NCBI GenBank assembly: GCA_963714455.1
Contig: CAVQON010000015.1
Span: forward strand, 434,001-498,000
From: CAVQGZ01 sp963714455
GTDB taxonomy: Bacteria; Actinomycetota; Actinomycetes; Jiangellales; Jiangellaceae
Length of the DNA stretch: 64,000 nucleotides
Direction: 5' to 3'
Part shown: piece by piece, positions 1 to 7,960 of the stretch
How the letters are laid out: each line of letters starts with the position of its first letter
Position numbering within the stretch: the stretch's first letter is position 1
Made by a program: the position numbers and the translations under genes
Notes under the pieces: generated by a model
The model's input: the letters and a program-made list of their open reading frames with translations, nothing else
What the model was told of the DNA's origin: nothing
Database searches by the model: none

Positions 1-1344
1 GGGTGGGACGAGTTCGCCGAGGTGCGCCTCGATGGTGCCGGCGAGACCCGGCACGGTCTCGTGCTGGAGGTGGACGGCGACCTGGCCGTGCTCCAGGTGC
101 TCGAAGGCACCGACGGCATCGACCCGGCGCGCACCAGCGTCGTGTTCACCGGCGAGCCCCTGCACATCCCCGTCGGGCCGGGCTGGCTCGGACGCGTCTG
201 CAACGGCCGCGGCGACCCCATCGACGCCGGGCCGCCGGTGCTCGCGCCCCAGCGTGCCCCGACCGCCGGCCTGCCGATCAACCCGCTGCTGCGCGAGCCG
301 CCGGCCGAGCCGGTGCTCACCGGCCTGTCGGCGATCGACGGGTTCGCGACGCTGGTGCGGGGCCAGAAGCTGCCGATCTTCTCGGTGGCCGGCCAGCCGC
401 ACCTGGCGATGGCCACCCAGATCGCGGCCCAGGCCTCCGCCGGGGGTGAGCCGTTCAGCGTCGTGTTCGCCGGGATGGGCCTCACCCACGCCGATGCCGC
501 GGCCGTCCGTGACGCCCTCGAGGAGCGCTCGGCGGCCGGTGAGCTGGTGACGTTCCTCAACCTGGCCGACGACCCGGTGATCGAGCGGCTGCTCACGCCG
601 CGCATCGCGCTGACCGTCGCCGAGCACCTGGCCTTCGTCGACGGCCGGCACGTGCTGGTCGTGATGGGCGACATGACCAGCTACGCCGAGGCGCTGCGCG
701 AGGTGTCGTCGAGCCGTGGCGAGATCCCTGCCCGCCGTGCCTACCCCGGCTACCTCTACAGCGACCTGGCGTCGTTGTACGAACGCTGCGGACGCATCCG
801 GGGCATGCCCGGCTCGGTCACGGTGCTGCCGTTCCTGACCATGCCGGCCGGCGACATCGCCCACCCCGTCCCCGACCTGACCGGCTACATCACCGAGGGG
901 CAGATCGTGCTCAGCCCCGAGCTGACGGCACGCTCGGTCTACCCGCCGGTCGACCTGCTCGGGTCGTTGTCGCGGCTCATGCGCAAGGGCGCGGGGGCCG
1001 GGCGCACGCGCAGCGACCATCTCGACGTCGCTGCCCAGGCGCTGGCCGCCCTGGCACGGGCCCGAGCGACCCGCGAGCTCGCCGACCTCGTCGGTGAGGA
1101 GGCGTTGAGCGCGACCGACCGCATGTACGTCGCGTTCGACGACGCGCTGCACACCAGCGTGGTCAACCAGGAGACGTCGGCGAACCGGAGCCTGGAGCAG
1201 ACCCTGACCCTGCTCTGGGCGGCGCTCGCGGTGCTGCCCACCCGCGAGCTCACGATGGTGTCGGCAGCCGACCAGAGCGCCCACCTGCCCACGTCCGAGC
1301 ACGCCGGGCCCGTCGGGCCTGACGCCGAGCCGAGCCAGCCGTGA
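1..1344 (+). CDS. ntpB: V-type ATP synthase subunit B, 5'-truncated by window edge
   Basis: Non-catalytic nucleotide-binding subunit of the A3B3 head of a V/A-type ATPase, which couples ATP hydrolysis or synthesis to ion movement across the membrane. The frame is open from base 1 (GWDEFAEVRL...), so the GTG at 22 is internal and the true start lies upstream. The start of the barrel domain, the nucleotide-fold stretch SVAGQPHLAMATQIAAQ in place of a classical P-loop, and the block GSVTVLPFLTMPAGDIAHP are typical of B rather than catalytic A subunits. The stop overlaps the next gene by four bases (GTGA), indicating translational coupling with subunit D. The A subunit and the rest of the operon should lie just left of the window. 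Family assignment is secure. Confidence 0.95.
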   Translation, partial: GWDEFAEVRLDGAGETRHGLVLEVDGDLAVLQVLEGTDGIDPARTSVVFTGEPLHIPVGPGWLGRVCNGRGDPIDAGPPVLAPQRAPTAGLPINPLLREPPAEPVLTGLSAIDGFATLVRGQKLPIFSVAGQPHLAMATQIAAQASAGGEPFSVVFAGMGLTHADAAAVRDALEERSAAGELVTFLNLADDPVIERLLTPRIALTVAEHLAFVDGRHVLVVMGDMTSYAEALREVSSSRGEIPARRAYPGYLYSDLASLYERCGRIRGMPGSVTVLPFLTMPAGDIAHPVPDLTGYITEGQIVLSPELTARSVYPPVDLLGSLSRLMRKGAGAGRTRSDHLDVAAQALAALARARATRELADLVGEEALSATDRMYVAFDDALHTSVVNQETSANRSLEQTLTLLWAALAVLPTRELTMVSAADQSAHLPTSEHAGPVGPDAEPSQP

Positions 1345-1994
1345 GCACCGTGCGAGGCATGCCACCCGGCCGGGCGGGACGGGTGTGGCTCAACCGGCGC
1401 ATCGAGGTCGCCGAGCGCGGCACGGGACTGCTGGAGACGAAGCTGCGCATCCTCGCCGCCGAGGAGCAGCGGTTCGAGCTGATGGCCGAGCGCACCGAGC
1501 GCGCCTGGGTGCAGGCCGTCGCCGAGGCCGACACCTGGATGGCTCGGGCACGCCTGCTCAGCGGGCAGCGCGGCATCCGGTTCGCCGCGACCGACGAGCT
1601 CGCCGAGGTGTCGGTGCGCTGGGGCACCGCGATGGGGGTGCAGTACCCGGACGGGGCGCTCGTGCACCTGCCCGTCCCCGCGCCGGACCGCCCGACGCCG
1701 GACAACTCCGCGCTCGCTCTCGCTGCGCGCGCCTACCAGCAGGCGCTCGAGTGCGGCGCCGAGCACGCGGCGGCGACCGCGGCCCTGGACGCCGTGCGTA
1801 GCGAGGTCGCGACGACCCGGCGGCGCTTGCGGGCGCTGCAGAAGCGATGGGCCCCACGGCTGCACGCGGCCCGACTGGCCCTTGCCGAGTCGCTCGAAGA
1901 GGCCGAACGTGAAGACGGGGTTCGGCTGCGCTGGAGCGCCGGTCGCCTCGGACCGGGCACCCCCGCCGGCACCGACGAAGGGAGGCCCCGATGA
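1341..1994 (+). CDS. ntpD: V-type ATP synthase subunit D
   Basis: Central-stalk (rotor shaft) subunit of the V/A-type ATPase that transmits rotation between the soluble A3B3 head and the membrane ring. The 217-residue product is mostly helical, with an N-terminal block (PGRAGRVWLNRRIEVAERG, then LLETKLRIL) and a matching C-terminal coiled region (TTRRRLRALQKRWAPRL), as expected for the antiparallel coiled coil of subunit D. Length is normal for the family. It starts at GTG 1341 inside the subunit B stop (GTGA) and ends inside the start of the stress-protein gene (ATGA), so the three genes read as one coupled unit. Confidence 0.93.
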   Translation: MSTVRGMPPGRAGRVWLNRRIEVAERGTGLLETKLRILAAEEQRFELMAERTERAWVQAVAEADTWMARARLLSGQRGIRFAATDELAEVSVRWGTAMGVQYPDGALVHLPVPAPDRPTPDNSALALAARAYQQALECGAEHAAATAALDAVRSEVATTRRRLRALQKRWAPRLHAARLALAESLEEAEREDGVRLRWSAGRLGPGTPAGTDEGRPR

Positions 1995-2476
1995 TCGCGC
2001 GCATCCTGCTGGCTGTCGACGACTCCCCCGCCGGGCTCGCCGCGGCAGACGTCGCCCTGCGCCTCGCCCAGACCTGTCAGGCCGACGTCCGAGCCGTGAC
2101 CGTGCTGCTGGACGGGGAGTTCGAGACCCGGCTGGCCAGCGGAGCACAGACCGCGGAGGCACCGGAGGCGCTGCGCGCCCGCCGCGGGGGCGGGCAGAAC
2201 GCCCTGCTGCGCCACGTCGTCACGCTCGGTGCGCGCCACGACGTCGTGCCGAACACCGTGGCGCTGGTCGGGGCGCCGGCACCGAGCATCCTGGCCGAGG
2301 CACGCGCCTACCAGCCGGACGTGATCGTCATCGGGCGCTCCGGAGGGCGACGCAGCGGTGAGCCCTACGTGGGCTCCGAGGTGCGCCACGTGCTGGAGTT
2401 CGCCGACCAGCCCGTGCTGGTCGTGCCCGCGACCCGGGCTCAGTCGGCGCGAAACCGGGTGTCGCCCAGCTCTTGA
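1991..2476 (+). CDS. Universal stress protein (UspA family)
   Basis: Single Usp domain of 161 residues, cytosolic, probably ATP-binding. It opens with IARILLAVDDSP and carries the ATP-binding Usp signature G-2x-G-9x-G-S near the C-terminus (GRSG, nine residues, then GS at about residues 116-130), followed by the usual final strand QPVLVVPA. ATG 1991 overlaps the subunit D stop by four bases, so the stress protein is translationally coupled to the V-ATPase operon. Its 3' end overlaps the convergent CDF transporter gene by 37 bases. A role in adjusting the ATPase is inference from position only. Confidence 0.9.
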   Translation: MIARILLAVDDSPAGLAAADVALRLAQTCQADVRAVTVLLDGEFETRLASGAQTAEAPEALRARRGGGQNALLRHVVTLGARHDVVPNTVALVGAPAPSILAEARAYQPDVIVIGRSGGRRSGEPYVGSEVRHVLEFADQPVLVVPATRAQSARNRVSPSS

Positions 2477-3438
2477 TCGGCGTAGCTCACCGGGTCTTCG
2501 ACGGGTTCCAGGTGCGTGAAGGTGGTCGTGCCGGGCAGCGCCAGCGCGAGGTCGCGCTCGAAGCGCTCGCACAGGTCGTGGCCCTGCTGCACGGTCCACT
2601 CCCCCGGCACGAGCACGTGGACGTAGACGAAGCGGTGCTGGCCGGCCTCCCGGGTGCGCAGCGCGTGGAACCGCACCCCCTGCGCCTCGTACTCGGCGAC
2701 CACGTGCGCGATGGACGCCTGGTCAGCGGCCGGGAGTGCGACGTCGAGCAGGCCGGCGCCGGATCGGCGCAGCAGGGTGTAGCCGGTGAACAAGATGTTG
2801 ACGCCGACAGCGATGGCGATCAGCGGGTCGAGCGCCTGCCAGCCGGTGAGCGCGACGACGCCGACGGCGACGATCACCCCGCCTGAGGTCCACACGTCCG
2901 TCAGCAGGTGCTTGCCGTCCGCCTCCAGCGTGATCGAACGGTGCTGGCGGCCCGTGCGTACCAGGAGGAGCCCGACAGCCAGGTTGATCGCCGCGGCCAC
3001 CGCGGAGATCACGAGTCCGATGCCGAGCTGCTCGATGGGCTGGGGGTTGAGGAGCCGGTCGACGGCCGTCCACAGGATCGCGACGGCCGCGACGAAGATC
3101 ATGCTCCCCTCGACGGCCGCAGACATGTACTCGGCCTTGCCGAGCCCGAAGTGGTGATGCGTCGTCGGGGGGCGGGCCGCCGCCTTGAGAGCGATGAGGG
3201 CGACGACCGCCGCCACCAGGTTCACCCCCGACTCGAACGCGTCGGAGAGCAGGCCCACCGACCCGGTGATCCAGGCGGCCGTCGACTTCAGCAGGATGGT
3301 CGTGACCGCGGCACCGATCGACAGCCAGGCGTAGCGCTGCAGGCGCACCCCACCGGGCGCAGCGCCGGAGTCTGTTGGTGCGGCCACGTCGACCGATGCT
3401 GCCACTACCGGGTTCAACCGCGTGCGGTGGCCTCTCAC
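2440..3438 (-). CDS. Cation diffusion facilitator (CDF) family metal transporter
   Basis: Membrane antiporter exporting Zn(II), Fe(II) or a related divalent metal in exchange for protons. About six hydrophobic segments lie between residues 35 and 215, followed by a cytosolic ferredoxin-like C-terminal domain. Family motifs are visible: LLSDAFESGVN in the second helix, HHHFGLGKAEYMSA between helices, and EADGKHLLTDVWTS with the H-x3-D metal pair. Metal specificity cannot be told from these motifs. The start is GTG 3438, whose GTGA overlaps the stop of the upstream histidine kinase, so it is the last gene of a collagen-kinase-CDF operon. The 3' end runs 37 bases into the convergent Usp gene. 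Confidence 0.9.
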   Translation of the reverse strand: MRGHRTRLNPVVAASVDVAAPTDSGAAPGGVRLQRYAWLSIGAAVTTILLKSTAAWITGSVGLLSDAFESGVNLVAAVVALIALKAAARPPTTHHHFGLGKAEYMSAAVEGSMIFVAAVAILWTAVDRLLNPQPIEQLGIGLVISAVAAAINLAVGLLLVRTGRQHRSITLEADGKHLLTDVWTSGGVIVAVGVVALTGWQALDPLIAIAVGVNILFTGYTLLRRSGAGLLDVALPAADQASIAHVVAEYEAQGVRFHALRTREAGQHRFVYVHVLVPGEWTVQQGHDLCERFERDLALALPGTTTFTHLEPVEDPVSYADQELGDTRFRAD

Positions 3439-5039
3439 ACCTCGACGGTGACCACCGTTCCCCCGCCGTCGCGGTGCTCCACACGCAGCGACGCACCGAT
3501 TCGGTCGGCGCGTTCGGCCATGATGTCCAACCCGAACGAGTCCGGGTTCTTCTCACCGATGCCGACGCCGTCGTCAGCGACCACGACGCGGGCCTGCGGC
3601 GCCGCCACCTGGCACTCCAGCCAGAGGTTGTGGGCGCCGGCATGGCGTCGAACGTTGGTCACGGCCTCTTTGCCGATGCGCAGCAGCTCGGTCTCGACCA
3701 CCGGGATCAGCCGATGCGACGACTCGGTGAGCAGCACATGGACGCTGACGGGGCTCTCGTCGAACTGTCGGTGGGCGTACTCGCTCAACGCCGTGCCCAA
3801 CGTGGTGCTGCTCGGCGTGACCTGGCGCAGCTCGAAGACCGACGCGCGGATGTCGCCCACGACACGGCTGATCTGGTCGCGCACGACCTCGGCGGACTCG
3901 CGGGTCTCCTCGTCGGTCGCCGACTCGACGATCCCGTCCACCGCGTAGCCGAGGTAGGCCACGTCCTGGGCGATGCCGTCGTGGATCTCCCGCGCGATGC
4001 GGTCACGCTCCTCGTTGGCGGCGGCGAACCGGATGCGGTCGAAGAGCAGCGCGGCGTACAGCGGGACGGTCACCCGCTCGACGACGTCGGGGCGGTCGGT
4101 GTCCGGTGGGCCCACGTCTGCCACGGACGTCTGCATGGCCACCACCGCGATGAGCGGGCCGTTCAGACGCAGCGGGAGGACGTGCGCGGTGCTGCTCACC
4201 GCGATCCACGTGCTGGGCTCGCTGGCCACCACGTTTGCCACGTCCTCCATGTCGATAGGTAGCCAGTCGGCATGGGTGTCGGGCAGCCCGGCCACCACGT
4301 TGAGCACACCCGCAGGGTCCGGGACGAGGAGCAGACACCGCTCGACGGAGGAGTCGACGGTGATGTCGCGCAGCACGTCCAGCGCGACCGTGCCGACCTC
4401 AAGCCCGCGAGGCAGCTGGCGCGACAACGGCTCCAGCCTGGTGAGCAGGCTCAGCGCCTCTGCATAGCCTCGTTCGGCCGGGTCCTGCTGCGGGAGCACC
4501 TGGCTCTGCACCCAGGCGCCCATGACGCCCAGCGCAGCGGCGAGGACCCCCCACTGCACGAGGGGGAAGACGGACTGGGGGCCCATCACCTGCGGGTCGG
4601 TCAAGGTGAGCACCGCGCCCAGCACGACCGCGCCGCCCGCCGAGCCGAGCGCCCATCGGTAGCCGCCGCTGAGCCCCGCGGAGAGCACGGGAGCGAGCAG
4701 GTACAGCGAGAGCGGGCCCACCGGTAGCACGGACGTGCTGATGACAACCGTGAGCAACGCCTCCGCCAGCGGGACTCTCGGCCGGAGCGTGGGCCACTGG
4801 GCCATCCATGACATCACCAGCGCGAGCACCAGCAGAAAGACCCATGACATGAACAGGCGCGACAGGCTCCCGGCATTGGTGCTCACGAGCAGCGCAAGGG
4901 CCAGAAGCAGGCCACGAAGAGCGATCAGGATCCGCTCGACGGTGGGCAGCACCGCCCACACGAGCGCCGGCCGAGCGAGGGGCCGACTCAGCTCCGGGAG
5001 AAACCTCCCGGCCTGGGAGGGCGCGGGCTCAGGGTCCAT
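3435..5039 (-). CDS. Orphan membrane sensor histidine kinase (NarL-type, HisKA_3)
   Basis: 534-residue sensor kinase. The N-terminal ~190 residues contain about six hydrophobic segments, then a GAF-like region (about 210-335), then the dimerisation/phosphoacceptor helix EERDRIAREIHDGIAQDV with its phospho-accepting His, and an HATPase_c domain with the N box (NVRRHAGAHN) and the G box (VVADDGVGIG). This is the architecture of kinases that normally pair with LuxR-type response regulators, but none lies beside it. ATG 5039 overlaps the end of the collagen-like gene by 11 bases and its stop overlaps the CDF start (GTGA), so all three are probably cotranslated. The input and the partner regulator are unknown. 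Confidence 0.88.
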   Translation of the reverse strand: MDPEPAPSQAGRFLPELSRPLARPALVWAVLPTVERILIALRGLLLALALLVSTNAGSLSRLFMSWVFLLVLALVMSWMAQWPTLRPRVPLAEALLTVVISTSVLPVGPLSLYLLAPVLSAGLSGGYRWALGSAGGAVVLGAVLTLTDPQVMGPQSVFPLVQWGVLAAALGVMGAWVQSQVLPQQDPAERGYAEALSLLTRLEPLSRQLPRGLEVGTVALDVLRDITVDSSVERCLLLVPDPAGVLNVVAGLPDTHADWLPIDMEDVANVVASEPSTWIAVSSTAHVLPLRLNGPLIAVVAMQTSVADVGPPDTDRPDVVERVTVPLYAALLFDRIRFAAANEERDRIAREIHDGIAQDVAYLGYAVDGIVESATDEETRESAEVVRDQISRVVGDIRASVFELRQVTPSSTTLGTALSEYAHRQFDESPVSVHVLLTESSHRLIPVVETELLRIGKEAVTNVRRHAGAHNLWLECQVAAPQARVVVADDGVGIGEKNPDSFGLDIMAERADRIGASLRVEHRDGGGTVVTVEV

Positions 5040-5910
5040 CCTGGACCGGACCGCAGACGGCGAAAGCCTCGACGGTGACCGCCGCGTCGCTCGTGGCGAC
5101 GGCTGTCACCGTCCAGCCGCGCGGGTTCTCGACAGCGTCCGGTCGACTCGAGACCAGCACTGCCGGCGCAGTCGCTCCCGGCTCGACGCCGCCCAGCGCC
5201 GAGCCGCCACCACCGAGCAGTGCGCTGGTGACGGGGCACTGCGCGGTGACCGGGGCAAGCACCTGATCAGCGACGACACCTCGGAAGTCCTGGACCTCCC
5301 GCACCACCGTGCTGGTCGTCGGGCCTGCTGGACCCGCTGGCCCCCGGGCGCCGTCCTCGCCGTCCTCGCCGTCCTGACCGGGCCGCCCGTCGGCGCCTTC
5401 CGGCCCTTCCGGTCCTTCTGGACCTTGCAGTCCCTCTGGTCCTTGCGGTCCCTCTGGACCCTGCAGCCCCTCTGGACCCTGCGGACCTTGCAGCCCCTCG
5501 GGCCCCTGCGGACCTTCGGGCCCGGGTATTCCTTGCAGACCCTGCTCGCCCTCGGCTCCTGGCTCACCCTGCGGCCCCGCAACGCCCTGCTCGCCGGGCG
5601 CGCCGAAGCCGCCGGGCTGACCGCGAAGTCCCTGAATGCCCTGTTCACCTCGGGGGCCTTGTTCGCCCATCGGGCCACGCTCCCCCTGCTCGCCCTGGTC
5701 GCCCTTCTCCGGTTGGAGGGTGCTCGTCTCGACGCGGGCGGCGTTCGTGGTGACCACCAGCGCCGCCGCGATCGCCGCAACGAGAAGCGCCCCTGCGATG
5801 CCCAGCACCACGGCCGTCGGTACGGCACCGGCCATGGGTCGCAGACGCAGACGTCCAGCGACACGTCGAACAACGGCAGTCACATGTGCAGACTCACACA
5901 TTCTCGACAC
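5029..5910 (-). CDS. Membrane-anchored collagen-like (Gly-X-Y) repeat protein
   Basis: 293 residues in three parts: a short basic cytosolic N-terminus, one hydrophobic anchor (about 29-54), an uninterrupted run of 43 Gly-X-Y triplets (about 70-198, nucleotides 5317-5703) rich in GPE, GLQ, GPQ and GEQ, and a ~95-residue C-terminal domain with two cysteines (contexts TAQCPV and AVCGPV). Bacterial collagen-like stretches usually form surface-exposed triple helices, so a trimeric stalk outside the membrane with a globular tip is expected. It is first in an overlapping operon with a sensor kinase and a CDF transporter. The start is GTG 5910; ATG at 5901 or GTG at 5883 would also work. Function unknown. 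Confidence 0.85.
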   Translation of the reverse strand: MSRMCESAHVTAVVRRVAGRLRLRPMAGAVPTAVVLGIAGALLVAAIAAALVVTTNAARVETSTLQPEKGDQGEQGERGPMGEQGPRGEQGIQGLRGQPGGFGAPGEQGVAGPQGEPGAEGEQGLQGIPGPEGPQGPEGLQGPQGPEGLQGPEGPQGPEGLQGPEGPEGPEGADGRPGQDGEDGEDGARGPAGPAGPTTSTVVREVQDFRGVVADQVLAPVTAQCPVTSALLGGGGSALGGVEPGATAPAVLVSSRPDAVENPRGWTVTAVATSDAAVTVEAFAVCGPVQDGP

Positions 5911-6014
5911 GCAGCGCTAGACCGCCACGAGGGCATTTCCGACAATTCATGATCAGCGGCCAGCGACCGAGTTCCGCCTGCCCGCCGCCGCGGCGTGGGG
6001 AACGGCACGCCCCC

Positions 6015-6029
6015 GGGTCTTGGAGACCC
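6015..6029 (+). promoter_or_regulatory. Short hairpin in the mutA leader
   Basis: GGGTCT - TGG - AGACCC forms a perfect 6-bp stem with a 3-base loop, 26 bases before the mutA start and just upstream of its purine-rich ribosome-binding stretch (GGAAGGATGGAGG, 6041-6053). It could be a leader hairpin or a small operator in the divergent collagen/mutA promoter region (5911-6054). I looked for the conserved boxes of a cobalamin riboswitch here and saw none; the space is also too short. Confidence 0.3.
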
Positions 6030-6054
6030 CGCGTCCACCAGGAAGGATGGAGGG

Positions 6055-7960
6055 GTGACTGCTGACCGTGAGCCGTGGCAGACCGACACCCCGCTGCCCC
6101 CCGTGTCACCCGAGCAGTGGCGAGCCAGCGTCAACGCCGTGCTGGCCCGTCGCCGCGGTGATCTGAGCGACGCCGAGCTCGACCGGCTGTATGCAAAGAC
6201 GCTCACGACGACGACCGACGACGGCATCGTCCTCCAGCCGCTCTACCGGGCCGACGACCAGCGCCTCGACCCCGGCCTGCCCGGCCAGCACGCGTTCGTC
6301 CGCGGGGTGAGCGCGGACGGTCCGACACCGGACGGCTGGGACGTCCGGCAGCGGGTCGTCGTGGGAGCCGACGTCGCCGCGGCCCAGGCCGGCGCTCTGG
6401 CCGAGCTCGAGCGCGGCGCCACGTCGCTGTGGCTCGACCTGGGTGACCAGACCCCGAGCACCGACCTGCTCGACTCCGTGCTCGCCGACGTGCAGCTCGA
6501 CCTCGCCGCCGTCGTGCTGGCGTCGTCCAGCCCGGTCGCCGCCGCTGAGGCGTTGCTCGACCTGTGGCGCCGCCGCGACGTGCCCGACGCGTCGGCAGCC
6601 GGATGCCTCGGGCTGGACCCGCTGGGCCGCTACGCCACCAGCGGTGGCACCACCGACGTGGACGCCGACCTGCAGCGCCGCCACCGGCCTCGCCCAGCGC
6701 GTCGCGCTGCCGGGTGTGCGTGCGCTGGTGGCCGACGCCAGCATCTACCACGACGCCGGAGCCAGCGAGGCGGACGAGGTCGCACTGGTCACCGCGACCC
6801 TCACCGACTACCTGCGCGCCCTCGTGGCCGCCGGCCTGGATGTCGATGCCGCGGTCGCCCAGGTCGAGGTGCGCCTCGCCGCCAGCGACAACCAGTTCGC
6901 GACCATCGCGAAGCTACGGGCCGCACGACGCCTGGTCGCCCGCGTCGCGGAGGTCGCCGGTGCGTCCGCGAGCACCGCCGCCCCGCCGCAGCACGCCGTC
7001 ACCTCGCGGGCGATGCTCACCCGGTACGACCCCTGGGTGAACCTGCTGCGCACCACCGTCGCGGGGTTCGCCGCCGGTGTCGGCGGCGCCGACGCGGTGA
7101 CGGTCGACCCGCACGACCTGCTGCTGCGCGCGGCCGGGCAGCAAGGGCTCGACACCGCGCTCAGCACGCGGCTCGCGCGCAACGTGCAGACCATCCTCGT
7201 CGAGGAGTCGCACCTTGCCCGCGTCATCGACCCGGCCGGCGGGTCGTGGTTCGTCGAGCAGCTCACCGACGACCTGGCGAGGCGGGCCTGGGAGCGCTTC
7301 GGCGAGATCGAGCGGGTAGGCGGCGTCGTCCAGGCCCTGCGCGACGGCATCGTCTCGCAGTGGATCGCCGACGCCGTCGATGCGCGCTCGCAGCGCATCG
7401 CCCGACGCACCCAGCCCATCACCGGGGTGAGCGAGTTCCCCAACCCGGCTGACACGGCACCACCGCCGCCAGAGACGGCGCCCGCCTCGACACCTTTCCC
7501 CGCCGTGACCCCCGACCAGTACGCCGGCGACTTCGAGCGTCTGCGCGATCGCGCCTCGGCACACGCCGCCGCCGGCGCGGCCCCGTCGGTGTTCCTGGCC
7601 ACGCTCGGTCCGCTCGCCGAGCACACCGCTCGCACCGCGTTCACCACCAACCTGTTCGCGACCGGCGGCATCACCGCCGTCGATGCCGGGACGGTGACCG
7701 CCGAGACGGTCGCTGACGCCTTCGCGTCGAGCGGAGCCGCGTTGGCCTGCATCTGCGGCAGCGACAAGCGGTACTCCGACGAGGCGGTGGCCACCGCTCA
7801 GGCCCTGGCCGCCGCGTCCCCGGCCCGGCTCTACCTGGCCGGGCACCCCGGTGACCTGCGTGACGCGTTGGACGCCGCCGGGGTCGCCGAGTACGTCGTC
7901 GCCGGCGGCGACGCCCCTGACCTTCTCGACCGAGCCCTGACCGCGGCGGGAGTGCGCTGA
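6055..7960 (+). pseudogene. mutA: Methylmalonyl-CoA mutase small subunit, interrupted by a frameshift
   Basis: Small (beta) subunit of the B12-dependent mutase that interconverts (R)-methylmalonyl-CoA and succinyl-CoA. GTG 6055 has a good upstream Shine-Dalgarno stretch. The first frame is convincing to about base 6675 (DVDADLQ); beyond that family similarity continues only in the next frame (AATGLAQRVALPGVRALVADASIYHDAGASEADE...) to the TGA at 7960. Ignoring one C in the run CAGCGCCGCC near 6676 restores a 634-residue protein of normal MutA length, including the degenerate C-terminal B12-type domain. The stop shares one base with the mutB ATG. Either the gene is newly broken or the base is a sequence error; mutB and meaB downstream are intact. 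Confidence 0.88.

Noticed and set aside
5911..6054. Cobalamin riboswitch before mutA
   Set aside because: The space is short and none of the conserved B12-box sequences is visible; only a small hairpin was seen.
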